From: Acinetobacter kanungonis
GTDB lineage: Bacteria; Pseudomonadota; Gammaproteobacteria; Pseudomonadales; Moraxellaceae
Direction of reading: 5' to 3'
Assembly (NCBI RefSeq): GCF_009939195.1
Contig: NZ_JAACKC010000001.1
Coordinates: 179,665 to 243,664 of the forward strand
Length of the DNA stretch: 64,000 nucleotides
The position numbers and the translations under genes are program-made. Below, in pieces: positions 54,346 through 64,000 of this stretch. Under the pieces are notes generated by a model that was given only the letters and a program-made list of their open reading frames with translations, was not told the DNA's origin and searched no databases. Each line of letters opens with the position of its first letter. Position 1 is the stretch's first letter.

Positions 54346-56406
54346 TTAGCCTTGTGGGTCTGGAAATAACGGACGATTTCCAGGACTGATTCGGTTTATA
54401 TGTAAGAAGGTCATATGTCGTTCGTATCTGTCTAGAATATCATTAATGACTTGCTCTTTGGTGTAACCAACCAAATCGTTCCCTTGTGAGCCTTCATAAA
54501 GATAGGTTTCCAAACGGAAATAAAACCGCTTACCCAACTTACCACGTTCACTAAATGTGGGTGCGATATAACGTACTGGCCAGATTTGATAGACAAAGTT
54601 CTGTTCTTCTTCCAAATGAATAATCAAATCCAAATGATATAAAGTTGGATCTTGCTCTAATGCACTTTCCTGAACGTCAATATTCACGCCTCTTTTTTGC
54701 ATTTCTTCTGCGACGGCCAGCACCGCAGGTCGGCAGATTTCATCCAACATGCGTTTAGTATCGGTCGTTCCGGGGTGATGCATCACCCGTGACAAGCGCT
54801 TTTTCCAGTTTAAGATATCCACATTACCCACCACAGGTGCTGCATTCAAACTACTACTGGCTTGTCGATAATCTTCAAGTCTTAAAGATTTATATAAACC
54901 TGCCATGACCAAGAACATCACAAAACTAAAAGGCAGCCCCATGATAATGGTGGCATTTTGCAAAGCGGTAATCCCATTGGTCATTAACATGGCCAAGGTC
55001 AATAAGCCAATGGCAATTGCCCAAAATACACTGAGCCAACGCGGTGCATCATGGTCGACATTGGTAAATTGCGTAGTGAAATTCCCTAACACCAATGCAC
55101 CTGAATCGGCTGAAGTCACATAAAACAACAGCCCTGTAATGGTTGCGACGCCTGCAATAAAAGGAAAATACGGATATTGAGCCAACAAGTCGTAGAAACC
55201 GTGTGCTGGATTGGCAATGACCGTTTGAGCCAATGCCAGATTTCCATCAAAAATCACATTGTGTAATGCACTATTTCCGAAAATTGACAGCCACGTTAGG
55301 GTAAAAAATAACGGGATGATTAAGGTGCCACTGACAAATTCACGAATGGTACGCCCACGTGAAATACGCGCAAGGAAAAGTCCAACAAAAGGCGACCAAG
55401 CCACCCACCAAGCCCAGAAGAATAGCGTCCAACTGTTCATCCATTCTTTGGGTTGCTGAAAGGCAAAACTTTCCAAGGTCATACTTGGGAAACGGCTAAT
55501 ATAATCGCCAATATTTTGCACAAAAGTATTCAGCAAAAATTCAGTATTGCCGAGGAATAAAATAAATAGCATCAAACCCACGGATACATAAATATTCACT
55601 TCCGAGAGTATGCGCAGACCTTTATTTACACCCGAAGTCACTGAAATAATGGTCATCACCACGGCAACACCAATTAGGGCTGCCTGCATCCACAGATTTT
55701 CAGGTAAGTCGAACAGTACATGTAAACCATAATTCAGCTGCACGACACCAATACCACAGGTGGTCGCAATACCAAAAATCGTCCCGATCACCGCGGCAGT
55801 ATCCACACTATGTCCAATCGGACCATGAATTTTTTGACCAAAAATCGGATAAAGCGCAGAACGGATGGTGAGTGGCAAATTATAGCGATAACTGAAATAT
55901 CCCAGTGCCATGCCAATCAAGGCGTACATGCACCATCCTGTCAGACCATAATGGAATAAAGTCCAGACCATACTCTGGCGTGCCGCTTCAAAGGTCTGCC
56001 CTTCACCTACAGGTGGATGCATATAATGGGATAAAGGTTCAGCGACCGAGAAGAACATCAAGTCGATGCCAATCCCTGCTGAAAACAGCATGGCAGACCA
56101 ACTGAGTAAACTAAATTCGGGTTTGGAATGTTTGGGGCCGAGCTTAATATCGCCATAGCGTGAACAGGCAATAAAAATCACAAACACCATATACAGTGTG
56201 GCAGCCAGTAAATAGTACCAACTGAAGGTGGAACTGACCCAAGCCAAAACTGCATTCAGCGTTTGATTGGCGAAGTCATTGAACAAAATGGTGGTAATCG
56301 AAAAAATTAAAATAATGAGAGCTGAAATATAAAAGACCACACCATTTAAACGGTCTTTTGGCGCTAATGTTTGATCATCAACTGCTCTTGGATTATCTGT
56401 TGCCAT
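54346..56406 (-). CDS. betT: Choline transporter BetT (BCCT family)
   Basis: The 686-residue protein has twelve helices with the BCCT signatures GIGIDLMFFSVAEPLSHY and WTLFFWAWWVAWSPFVGLFLARISRGRT. A cytoplasmic C-terminal domain of about 170 residues follows, typical of osmoregulated BetT proteins. It imports choline for conversion to glycine betaine. It is divergent from betIBA, with the BetI operator between. Confidence 0.93.
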   Translation of the reverse strand: MATDNPRAVDDQTLAPKDRLNGVVFYISALIILIFSITTILFNDFANQTLNAVLAWVSSTFSWYYLLAATLYMVFVIFIACSRYGDIKLGPKHSKPEFSLLSWSAMLFSAGIGIDLMFFSVAEPLSHYMHPPVGEGQTFEAARQSMVWTLFHYGLTGWCMYALIGMALGYFSYRYNLPLTIRSALYPIFGQKIHGPIGHSVDTAAVIGTIFGIATTCGIGVVQLNYGLHVLFDLPENLWMQAALIGVAVVMTIISVTSGVNKGLRILSEVNIYVSVGLMLFILFLGNTEFLLNTFVQNIGDYISRFPSMTLESFAFQQPKEWMNSWTLFFWAWWVAWSPFVGLFLARISRGRTIREFVSGTLIIPLFFTLTWLSIFGNSALHNVIFDGNLALAQTVIANPAHGFYDLLAQYPYFPFIAGVATITGLLFYVTSADSGALVLGNFTTQFTNVDHDAPRWLSVFWAIAIGLLTLAMLMTNGITALQNATIIMGLPFSFVMFLVMAGLYKSLRLEDYRQASSSLNAAPVVGNVDILNWKKRLSRVMHHPGTTDTKRMLDEICRPAVLAVAEEMQKRGVNIDVQESALEQDPTLYHLDLIIHLEEEQNFVYQIWPVRYIAPTFSERGKLGKRFYFRLETYLYEGSQGNDLVGYTKEQVINDILDRYERHMTFLHINRISPGNRPLFPDPQG

Positions 56407-56960
56407 ACAATCCTCAAGGAAGTAAATATAAGTTGAATATCAATTTTTAAACTTCTCGCTGTCGAGAGCTTAAAAATCGACAAGTGCTATACGACAGTAC
56501 TTTTGTCTCCGACAAAAATGCTATCTTCGTGTAACCGAATGCTTAGCCAGAATATAAAGATGTGTGGCAGTGTAACAAATTCCCTGAATTTGCCCTGCTT
56601 ACACAACCAATTCCAACATGAGAACGACATAAATAAACGGTTCTTCTCCTTAAACTCAATTTTGTAGGGGCTTTTAGGTGTTGTATCCAATGCTCCAAGC
56701 AAGAACATAAAAAAATGCGCGTACCTCGACACGGACTCATCCTAAGCCAACTACAAATCTATCCATATGATATATAAGCATTAATGCTTAAAAAATTGAG
56801 CACAAACTTTGCAAAGCTGCATTCAATTTATACAACATGATACTTTTAATTGATTGAACGTTCAATCAATTAAAAGTATCATAAAAAAATGCTATGATGT
56901 TTTCCATGTCAATAATTGAATCTAACACCTTTAAATCTAAGGTAAATTTTCTGGATTATC
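56407..56960. promoter_or_regulatory. betT/betI divergent regulatory region
   Basis: The 554-base spacer contains the 46-bp palindrome at 56837-56882. Short minus-strand frames near 56487-56740 show no ribosome site or family features and are not called. Confidence 0.6.
56837..56882. promoter_or_regulatory. BetI operator: 46-bp perfect palindrome
   Basis: Every base from 56837 to 56882 pairs with its mirror. The centre GATTGAACGTTCAATC matches the core of the E. coli BetI operator (ATTGGACGTTCAAT). BetI represses bet genes until choline is present. The palindrome is about twice the length needed for a TetR-type dimer, so two dimers may bind. Confidence 0.85.
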
Positions 56961-57587
56961 ATGAATAAACGTAGAGTAAAACCTGAGCATGAACGTCGTG
57001 AAGAAATCATACGCGCAGCCTATGAGGTCATTTACGAGGTGGGTTTATCCAATACCACCATTGCTCAGATTGCAAAAAAAGCCCAACTTTCTACAGGTAT
57101 TGTGAGTCATTATTTTGGTGATAAACAGGGTCTGATTGAAAGCTGTATGCGGCAAATGCTCTTTGTATTACGTGAAACGGCGGCAACCTATAAAGCCAAA
57201 GTTAGTCAGCCCACTCCAGAAAATTTACTCAAGGCAATTATTGATGCCAACTTTGACATCAGTCAGGTGAATCAAACGGCGATGCGTGTCTGGTTAGATT
57301 TCTGGTCCGCCAGCATGCACATGCCCGATTTAGGTCGCTTGCAGCGAATAAACGACCAGCGTCTTTATTCAAATTTGAAATTTCATTTACTGCAGATGAT
57401 GCCCAAAGACCAAGCCAGCCTTGTCGCCAAAGGGCTGGCTGCTTTGATTGATGGTCTTTGGTTACGCGGCAGTTTAAGTGGTCATCAAGCATTTGATCGT
57501 GACTTGGCACGTTCTATTGCATACGACTATGTCGATATGCAACTTCGCTTAATACAACAGATACGGCAGGAACAGCAAAATGAATGA
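56961..57587 (+). CDS. betI: Transcriptional repressor BetI
   Basis: The 208-residue TetR-family protein has the helix-turn-helix [28 protein letters not shown] and the BetI-type C-terminal domain with [21 protein letters not shown]. It is the first gene of betIBA; its stop overlaps the betB start by eight bases. It responds to choline. Confidence 0.95.
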   Translation: MNKRRVKPEHERREEIIRAAYEVIYEVGLSNTTIAQIAKKAQLSTGIVSHYFGDKQGLIESCMRQMLFVLRETAATYKAKVSQPTPENLLKAIIDANFDISQVNQTAMRVWLDFWSASMHMPDLGRLQRINDQRLYSNLKFHLLQMMPKDQASLVAKGLAALIDGLWLRGSLSGHQAFDRDLARSIAYDYVDMQLRLIQQIRQEQQNE

Positions 57588-59052
57588 TGCACAATTACAT
57601 CAATTGTATATCCATGGACAGTATGTCAATGCCACCAGTGGTAAAACCTTCGATACGATTAATCCTGCAACAGGTCAAATCCTTGCTATCGTTCAGCAAG
57701 CCGCTAAAGCCGATGTAGATGCGGCGGTAAAAAGTGCCCAACAAGGGCAACACGTTTGGGCTGCCATGACGGCTGTTGAACGGGCACGTATTCTGCGTCG
57801 TGCCGTAGATATTTTACGTGAACGTAATGATGAACTTGCCCGTCTGGAAACGCTCGATACGGGTAAAGCTTATAGCGAAACTTCCAGCGTCGATATTGTC
57901 ACCGGCGCGGATGTTCTCGAATATTATGCAGGTCTTGCAACCGCGATTCAGGGCGAACAAGTGCCCCTTCGTGAAAGTAGTTTTTTCTATACCCGTCGTG
58001 AACCCTTAGGCGTTGTAGCGGGTATAGGCGCGTGGAACTACCCTATTCAAATTGCCCTATGGAAATCTGCACCTGCCTTAGCTGCGGGGAATGCCATGAT
58101 TTTCAAACCCAGTGAAATTACGCCACTGACGGCCTTTAAGCTGGCTGAAATTTATACCGAAGCGGGTTTACCTGCTGGGGTCTTTAACGTGGTTCAAGGG
58201 CTTGGACATGAAGTCGGTCAATGGCTGACTGAGCATCCTGACATTGCCAAAATCTCGTTTACAGGTGGTGTGGAAACAGGCAAGAAAGTCATGTCCAGTG
58301 CAGCCGCTTCCAGTTTAAAAGAAATCACCATGGAACTCGGTGGCAAATCTCCGCTCATCATTTGCCCTGATGCCCATCTTGACCGCGCTGCGGATATTGC
58401 AGTGATGGCAAATTTCTTTAGTTCGGGTCAGGTATGTACCAACGGTACGCGTGTATTTATTCCAAGCAACCTGAAAGTCGAGTTTGAACAGGCTGTACTC
58501 GAACGTGTTAAACGTATTCGTGTGGGTGACCCAATGCAAGCCGAAACCAATTTTGGTCCGCTCACCAGTTTCCCGCATATGGAAAAAGTCTTGTCTTATA
58601 TTGAATTGGGCAAACAGCAAGGTGGGACACTTTTAATTGGGGGTGAACGAGCAACGTCTGCTGAACTTGCTCATGGCGCCTATGTCATGCCAACTGTCTT
58701 TACGGACTGTCATGACAATATGCAGATTGTACAAGATGAAATCTTTGGACCTGTGATGAGTATTTTGACTTATGACAGCATTGAAGAAGCCATTCAACGT
58801 GCCAACCAGACCATTTACGGTCTTGCAGCTGGAGTTGTCACACAAGATATCTCGCAGGCACACCGCATTATTCACCAACTTGAAGCGGGCATTTGCTGGA
58901 TTAATACGTGGGGCGAATCCCCTGCTGAAATGCCTGTCGGGGGCTATAAGCAATCTGGTGTGGGACGTGAAAATGGTATCTCTACCCTGCAACATTACAC
59001 CCGCATTAAATCCATTCAAGTCGAATTGGGCGATTATCACAGTATTTTCTAA
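57580..59052 (+). CDS. betB: Betaine aldehyde dehydrogenase
   Basis: The 490-residue aldehyde dehydrogenase has the NAD-binding [12 protein letters not shown], catalytic glutamate in [11 protein letters not shown] and catalytic cysteine in [13 protein letters not shown]. It oxidises betaine aldehyde to glycine betaine. Length and [15 protein letters not shown] end match BetB. Confidence 0.96.
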   Translation: MNDAQLHQLYIHGQYVNATSGKTFDTINPATGQILAIVQQAAKADVDAAVKSAQQGQHVWAAMTAVERARILRRAVDILRERNDELARLETLDTGKAYSETSSVDIVTGADVLEYYAGLATAIQGEQVPLRESSFFYTRREPLGVVAGIGAWNYPIQIALWKSAPALAAGNAMIFKPSEITPLTAFKLAEIYTEAGLPAGVFNVVQGLGHEVGQWLTEHPDIAKISFTGGVETGKKVMSSAAASSLKEITMELGGKSPLIICPDAHLDRAADIAVMANFFSSGQVCTNGTRVFIPSNLKVEFEQAVLERVKRIRVGDPMQAETNFGPLTSFPHMEKVLSYIELGKQQGGTLLIGGERATSAELAHGAYVMPTVFTDCHDNMQIVQDEIFGPVMSILTYDSIEEAIQRANQTIYGLAAGVVTQDISQAHRIIHQLEAGICWINTWGESPAEMPVGGYKQSGVGRENGISTLQHYTRIKSIQVELGDYHSIF

Positions 59053-59159
59053 ACGCTAAATACTGACCTTTATTCTTTATTTTTCTGTTTTTACATCCTC
59101 AACTCAACATGTCGCCACGCTCTAATCGGGCGTGGTACTGCCATAGAAAAAGGATCATT

Positions 59160-60827
59160 ATGCATTCTACACACTACGATTATATTATTATTGGCGCTGG
59201 CTCTGCAGGTAATGTTCTTGCTGCACGTTTAACCGAAGATGCCGATGTCTCTGTTTTATTATTAGAAGCAGGCGGACCTGACTACCGACTCGATTTTCGT
59301 ACCCAAATGCCTGCTGCACTGGCTTATCCACTGCAAGGTCGACGTTACAACTGGGCATATCTGACCGACCCCGAACCACATATGAATAACCGCCGCATGG
59401 AATGTGGACGCGGCAAAGGTTTGGGTGGATCTTCACTGATTAATGGCATGTGTTATATCCGTGGCAATGCCATGGACTTAGAACAATGGTCGACTTTAAA
59501 AGGTTTGGAAAACTGGAGCTATGCCGATTGCCTGCCTTACTACCGCAAAGCAGAAAGTCGCGATATTGGCGCCAATGACTACCATGGTGATCATGGACCC
59601 GTGAGCGTGGCGACACCAAAAGCCAATAATAATGAACTGTTTCATGCCATGGTGGAAGCTGGCGTACAAGCAGGTTATCCACGTACAGATGACTTAAACG
59701 GCTATCAGCAAGAAGGTTTTGGTCCTATGGATCGAACTGTCACGCCCAATGGTCGACGCGCCAGTACAGCACGCGGATATCTGGATATGGCAAAGCAGCG
59801 TGCTAATTTGAGCATTATGACGCATGCCACCACCCATAAAATTCTGTTTAGTGGCAAACAAGCAATTGGCGTCGAATATCTGCAAGGCGCAAATCAACGA
59901 CAGTTACATCAGGTCTATGCCAATAAAGAAGTCTTGCTCTGTGCAGGCGCAATTGCATCACCGCAAATTTTACAGCGTTCAGGTGTAGGCTCTAGTGAGC
60001 TACTGCGTGCTTTAGAGATTGCACTTGTACATGATTTACCTGGTGTCGGGGAAAATTTACAAGACCATCTGGAAATGTACCTGCAATATAAATGCACAAA
60101 GCCTGTTTCGCTCTACCCCGCCTTGAAATGGTATAACCAGCCTGCTATTGGTGCAGAATGGTTATTCAACGGGACGGGGATTGGCGCCAGCAACCAATTT
60201 GAAGCAGGTGGTTTTATTCGCTCTTCCGATGAATTTTCTTGGCCGAATATTCAGTATCATTTCCTGCCTGTTGCGATTAACTACAATGGTAGCAACGCAG
60301 TCAAAGAACATGGCTTTCAAGCCCACGTCGGTTCTATGCGCTCACCCTCGCGCGGGCGCATCAAACTGAAATCTAAAGATCCGTTTGAACATCCAAGTAT
60401 TCTGTTTAACTATATGTCCACAGAGCAAGATTGGCGCGAATTCCGCGATGCCATTCGGATTACACGTGAAATTATGCAGCAACCTGCGTTAGATCCTTAT
60501 CGCGGTGAAGAAATCAGTCCGGGCAAACATTTAAGCAGTGATGCGGAATTAGATGACTTCGTACGCAATCATGCTGAAACGGCCTACCACCCTTCATGTA
60601 GCTGCAAAATGGGCGAAGATGAAATGGCGGTGGTCGATGGTCAAGGACGTGTGCATGGTCTGCATAATTTACGTGTGATTGATGCCTCTATTATGCCGCT
60701 GATTATCACAGGGAATTTAAATGCCACCACGATTATGATGGCTGAGAAAATTGCCGATCAAATTCGTGGCCGACCTGCATTGGCACGTTCCAATGCTGGT
60801 TTTTATCAAGCCCGTTCATCTGCGTAA
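59160..60827 (+). CDS. betA: Choline dehydrogenase
   Basis: The 555-residue GMC oxidoreductase starts [24 protein letters not shown]. It has [20 protein letters not shown] and the C-terminal active-site region [17 protein letters not shown] with [15 protein letters not shown]. It oxidises choline to betaine aldehyde at the membrane using FAD. AAAAGGA precedes the ATG at 59160. Confidence 0.96.
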   Translation: MHSTHYDYIIIGAGSAGNVLAARLTEDADVSVLLLEAGGPDYRLDFRTQMPAALAYPLQGRRYNWAYLTDPEPHMNNRRMECGRGKGLGGSSLINGMCYIRGNAMDLEQWSTLKGLENWSYADCLPYYRKAESRDIGANDYHGDHGPVSVATPKANNNELFHAMVEAGVQAGYPRTDDLNGYQQEGFGPMDRTVTPNGRRASTARGYLDMAKQRANLSIMTHATTHKILFSGKQAIGVEYLQGANQRQLHQVYANKEVLLCAGAIASPQILQRSGVGSSELLRALEIALVHDLPGVGENLQDHLEMYLQYKCTKPVSLYPALKWYNQPAIGAEWLFNGTGIGASNQFEAGGFIRSSDEFSWPNIQYHFLPVAINYNGSNAVKEHGFQAHVGSMRSPSRGRIKLKSKDPFEHPSILFNYMSTEQDWREFRDAIRITREIMQQPALDPYRGEEISPGKHLSSDAELDDFVRNHAETAYHPSCSCKMGEDEMAVVDGQGRVHGLHNLRVIDASIMPLIITGNLNATTIMMAEKIADQIRGRPALARSNAGFYQARSSA

Positions 60828-60850
60828 TTTTCAAACACTCATGAGCAATC

Positions 60851-60888
60851 AGACCACATTATTGCGATGAATTAATGTGGTCTTTTTA
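60851..60888 (+). terminator. Terminator of betIBA
   Basis: AGACCACATTA and TAATGTGGTCT form an 11-bp stem with an 11-base loop, followed by TTTTT. Confidence 0.9.
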
Positions 60889-61370
60889 ATTCCTTATATT
60901 TTTTAGGTATTACAATTAGATATATTTTGAATATATTTTCATTATTTAAATTGCTTAGAATTCATGCATTATCATATAGTGAATATTCTGCTGTGATTAT
61001 AGTTAAAATTAGGGTTTAATTAGGATAAACTTGTAGTTCATTGATTTATAGAAGAAATAGTTTTAATATAAATCACTGAAATTCATAAAAAATAATTTAA
61101 CCATCACTCAAATTTATACATATTATATCCACATTTATAATAAAAATTACTTAGTCAATACTTATTTCGTCTAAAATGGCAACCGATTGGAAATGTGTGG
61201 TTAAACTAAAAGGTACATTTTTTCTTATTCTTAAGGATTCATGTATTTCACTCCCTCTCTTCTGAACTTTTAGTTTTGCCACCATTTCCGTCACCCTCTT
61301 TTTATATTTTTTGTTGCTCTCTATTCGCTCTAAAGCGATACAAAACACCTGCTCCCAAGGTCAAAATCGC
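60889..61370. other. AT-rich spacer upstream of mqo
   Basis: This 482-base AT-rich spacer holds the mqo promoter. A 65-codon minus-strand frame around 61151-61348 has no recognisable features and is not called. No tRNA or repeat is seen. Confidence 0.5.
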
Positions 61371-63005
61371 ATGAAAACTTTTTTAAAATACCTCACGGTA
61401 TTTGTCGTACTGCTTTTGCTTGCAGTATTGATTTTTTTATTCCGTACAACTGCGTCTAAAAAAATTCAAACCTCAAATAATGAACCTGTTGTCGATGCCG
61501 TTTTAGTTGGTGGTGGCATTATGAGTGCGACCTTAGGCACTTATCTCACCGAACTGGAACCGAACTGGCAAATCCGCATGTACGAACGACTCGACCAAGT
61601 TGCTCAAGAAAGCTCTAATGGCTTTAACAATGCAGGCACAGGTCACTCTGGCTTTATGGAAATGAACTATACCTCTGAGAAAGACGGTAAAATGGACATT
61701 ACCAAAGCGGTAAAAGTGGCTGAACAGTTTGAAGTTGCAAAACAATTCTGGTCTTACCAAGTTAAACAAGGCGTTTTAGGCGAACCAACAAGCTTTATTA
61801 ACCCTGTTCCGCACATTGCTTTTGTCTGGGGCGACAACGTTAACTTCCTAGAAAAACGTTATACAGCAATGGTTCAAAACCCAATGTTCTACGGCATGAA
61901 ATTTTCAGAAAATCCTGCTGAAATTAAACAATGGGCGCCATTGGTCATGAATGGTCGCGATGCTTCGCAAAAAGTTGCAGCAACGCGTATGGATGTTGGT
62001 TCTGACGTCAACTATGGTTCTATTACCACACAATTGGTTAATCACCTAAACAAGCAATCCAACTTCAAATTAGAAACCTCAACAGAAGTCACGGGCATTA
62101 GCCAAAATGATGACAAAACTTGGACGGTTTCTTTCAAAAATTTGAAAACAGATGCAACCAAGCATGTAAAAACGCGCTTCGTGTTTATTGGTGCGGGCGG
62201 TGCTGCAATTAAATTATTGCAGATGACTGATCTTCCTGAATCTAAGCAATATGCAGGTTTCCCTGTGGGTGGCGTGTTCTTGATGACAGACAACCCTAAA
62301 GTGACTGCTGGCCATACCGCTAAAGTGTATGGTCGTGCTGAACTCGGTGCTCCGCCAATGTCTGTGCCACATATTGATACGCGTTATATTGACGGTAAAA
62401 AATATGTGTTGTTTGGACCATTTGCAACCTATTCAAACAAGTTTTTGAAGCAAGGTTCTCAACTAGATTTAATAAAATCGACCACCAAAAACAATGTCTT
62501 ACCAATGACCGCTGTCGGTCTGGAAAATCTGGACTTGGTGAAATATTTGGTGAGTCAGGTCATGATGACGGATGAAGATCGTTTCAATGAATTGAAAAAA
62601 TATTATCCAGATGCAAAACCTGAAGATTGGCGTTTAAACCACGGCGGTCAACGTGTACAAATCATCAAAAAAGAAGATGGCAAACCAGCCAAACTTCAAT
62701 TTGGTACAGAAATCTTCGCTTCTAAAGATGGTGCTGTAACAGCCCTACTTGGTGCATCACCTGGTGCTTCGACTTCACCCTACATCATGTTGAGTTTGCT
62801 TGAAAAAGCCTTCCCGCAACAAGTACAAGGTAAATGGAATCCGAAATTACATGAGATTGTAAAATCGTACCAACAAGAGTTAAGCACAAACCCAGTGTTA
62901 CTTGACCAAGTACGTCAATACACCAGCCAAACTTTAGGACTGAAATATACGCCTATGCCGCAAGCAGCCAATGATTCAACAGCTGCTCTAAGCAAAGCGC
63001 AATAA
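61371..63005 (+). CDS. mqo: Malate:quinone oxidoreductase
   Basis: The 544-residue flavoenzyme has an N-terminal membrane anchor ([18 protein letters not shown]), the FAD-binding [16 protein letters not shown] and the family segments [16 protein letters not shown] and [21 protein letters not shown]. It oxidises malate to oxaloacetate and reduces quinone. The anchor is an Acinetobacter-type feature; E. coli Mqo has a shorter N-terminus. The ATG at 61371 follows AAGG, 12 bases upstream, a rather long spacing. Confidence 0.94.
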   Translation: MKTFLKYLTVFVVLLLLAVLIFLFRTTASKKIQTSNNEPVVDAVLVGGGIMSATLGTYLTELEPNWQIRMYERLDQVAQESSNGFNNAGTGHSGFMEMNYTSEKDGKMDITKAVKVAEQFEVAKQFWSYQVKQGVLGEPTSFINPVPHIAFVWGDNVNFLEKRYTAMVQNPMFYGMKFSENPAEIKQWAPLVMNGRDASQKVAATRMDVGSDVNYGSITTQLVNHLNKQSNFKLETSTEVTGISQNDDKTWTVSFKNLKTDATKHVKTRFVFIGAGGAAIKLLQMTDLPESKQYAGFPVGGVFLMTDNPKVTAGHTAKVYGRAELGAPPMSVPHIDTRYIDGKKYVLFGPFATYSNKFLKQGSQLDLIKSTTKNNVLPMTAVGLENLDLVKYLVSQVMMTDEDRFNELKKYYPDAKPEDWRLNHGGQRVQIIKKEDGKPAKLQFGTEIFASKDGAVTALLGASPGASTSPYIMLSLLEKAFPQQVQGKWNPKLHEIVKSYQQELSTNPVLLDQVRQYTSQTLGLKYTPMPQAANDSTAALSKAQ

Positions 63006-63020
63006 TTTCATCTCTATCAG

Positions 63021-63050
63021 AAGGATGAACTACGGTTCATCCTTTTGTTT
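63021..63050 (+). terminator. Terminator of mqo
   Basis: AAGGATGAAC-TACG-GTTCATCCTT followed by TTGTTTTT. Confidence 0.9.
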
Positions 63051-63073
63051 TTCATATTATTCCAATATTTTTT

Positions 63074-64000
63074 ATGTCTTATCTTCAGTCTGAAGCCTTT
63101 ATTGCTTTTCGTTGTCGTGATTTCTCTTTGCTTAGCCTCAATCAACTTTGTTTGGTCCTTGCTGTAGTGATGCAAGAAGTCGCCATTGGTTTTGCACTTT
63201 ATCAAATAACCCAAGATCCACTCAGTTTAGGCTTCATTGCAGTCGTAGAACTGCTGCCTTTTATTGGCTTGTCATTTTTGGGCGGGCATTGGGCAGATCG
63301 ATATAATCGTCAAAAGCTGCTGCAATGGAGCTTTAGTTTGAGTAGCAGCATTCCGCTGTTACTGATTGTGGTGTTTTATACTTTCCAGAACCAACAGATT
63401 GAGCAAAACACGCTACTCTGCTTGGTTTATTTTCTTATTTTTTGCTTAGGCATTTTGCGCGGAATATACAGCCCTGCATTTAATTCAATACGCCCTTTTT
63501 TAATCGCTCGTCGAGCGGAAAACAATGCCGCCACTTGGACCACTTCGATTTGGCAATTTGGAGCCATTGCAGCTCCGCTATGTGCGGGATTATTGCTGAG
63601 CCATGTTGGACTAATTACAACGCTAGGTGTTGTCTTTCTGTTGAGTTGTATCGGCAGCCTTGCTGTTTGGCGGCTCAATCCGCGAAGTTTTCCGACCTCG
63701 ACACACAGCCAAGTTTTGCAAAGTTTAAAACACGCTTTTGGATTTATGCTGCAACAGCGCTTACTGTTCTGGAGCATGTTATTAGATCTTTTTACAGCCT
63801 TATTTTGTAGTGTCCTCGTGCTACTTCCAATCGTCGCTCACGATGTACTGCATTTAGGCGCCGAAGGCTTAAGCTTACTAAGAGCAGCACCAGCTATCGG
63901 CACGGCTATCATGATGTGTGTATTACTGCATTTTACGCCAAGCCAAAATGCTTGGCGCAATATGTTACTTGCCAGCATAGGAATCGCAATCGCGACATTT
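63074..64000 (+). CDS. MFS transporter (EntS/MFS_3 type), cut by window end
   Basis: An open frame of 309 codons runs from the ATG at 63074 off the right edge. It has many hydrophobic segments, the MFS loop GGHWADRYNRQKLLQ after TM2 and LRGIYSPAFNSIRPFLI, patterns of the MFS_3 group that includes the enterobactin exporter EntS. Most residues up to about TM8 are present. Substrate is unknown. Confidence 0.85.
   Translation, partial: MSYLQSEAFIAFRCRDFSLLSLNQLCLVLAVVMQEVAIGFALYQITQDPLSLGFIAVVELLPFIGLSFLGGHWADRYNRQKLLQWSFSLSSSIPLLLIVVFYTFQNQQIEQNTLLCLVYFLIFCLGILRGIYSPAFNSIRPFLIARRAENNAATWTTSIWQFGAIAAPLCAGLLLSHVGLITTLGVVFLLSCIGSLAVWRLNPRSFPTSTHSQVLQSLKHAFGFMLQQRLLFWSMLLDLFTALFCSVLVLLPIVAHDVLHLGAEGLSLLRAAPAIGTAIMMCVLLHFTPSQNAWRNMLLASIGIAIATF

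Noticed and set aside
56487-56740. Two overlapping minus-strand frames in the betT-betI spacer
   Set aside because: No ribosome sites, no family features, both frames overlap each other in an AT-rich regulatory region.
61151-61348. 65-residue minus-strand frame before mqo
   Set aside because: Overlaps the mqo leader, AT-rich, no ribosome site or recognisable features.

Overview
The window looks like a chromosomal segment of an Acinetobacter species. The pcaU/pcaI divergon, betT-marC/betIBA, membrane-anchored mqo, prmA-(zinc ribbon)-fis-purH-purD, dnaE-trmJ-cysE and metQNI blocks all have an Acinetobacter look, coding composition is about 40% G+C, and spacers are AT-rich. It is a mosaic of core housekeeping genes and catabolic or accessory loci. 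Species level is not resolvable from sequence alone.

Layout. 1-1157: start of the protocatechuate (pca) operon, minus strand, and its divergent IclR regulator PcaU. 1234-5267: APC permease with homocysteine S-methyltransferase, then a chromate transporter. 5383-18678: the most interesting region, a guanidine-nitrogen regulon. It holds an ABC transporter (permease and ATPase in one operon, lipoprotein binding protein in another), a 2-oxoglutarate/Fe(II) oxygenase, an unrecognised protein, an SMR exporter, a NikR-like ribbon-helix-helix regulator preceded by a 43-residue small ORF, and a biotin-dependent guanidine (urea-type) carboxylase with two DUF1989 carboxyguanidine deiminase subunits. An OLD-type ATPase/TOPRIM gene sits inside this locus. 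18784-24106: diguanylate cyclase, MFS aromatic-acid-type transporter, mnmG and a small secreted protein. 24979-31532: BASS transporter, prmA, zinc-ribbon protein, fis, purH, purD. 31631-32497: two divergent gene remnants meeting at a deletion scar. 33234-45238: metQNI, secreted protein, dnaE, trmJ, cysE, two lipoproteins. 45420-53652: SDR, MalT/LuxR-type regulator, and a cupin/AlkK-like ligase/two KDSR-like SDRs cluster of unknown substrate. 53719-60827: glycine-betaine synthesis (betT-marC, betIBA). 61371-64000: mqo and a truncated MFS gene.

How the guanidine region fits together. All three transcription units start with a good sigma-54 (-24/-12) element. Each also has the same operator architecture, GTATTA-N16-TAATAC (one copy with a single mismatch), which has the spacing of the E. 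coli NikR operator. A NikR homologue is encoded in the middle of the locus but has lost three of the four nickel ligands, so it probably senses something else. The carboxylase operon also carries a guanidine-I (ykkC) riboswitch. A two-hairpin guanidine-II (mini-ykkC) riboswitch lies inside the transporter operon, just before the 2OG oxygenase gene. My inference is that a guanidino compound is imported, the oxygenase releases guanidine from it, the carboxylase and deiminase turn guanidine into allophanate and ammonia, and the SMR protein exports excess. No allophanate hydrolase is present in the window.

Limits: no similarity searches or folding programs were run. Family calls come from recognised motifs and gene context.
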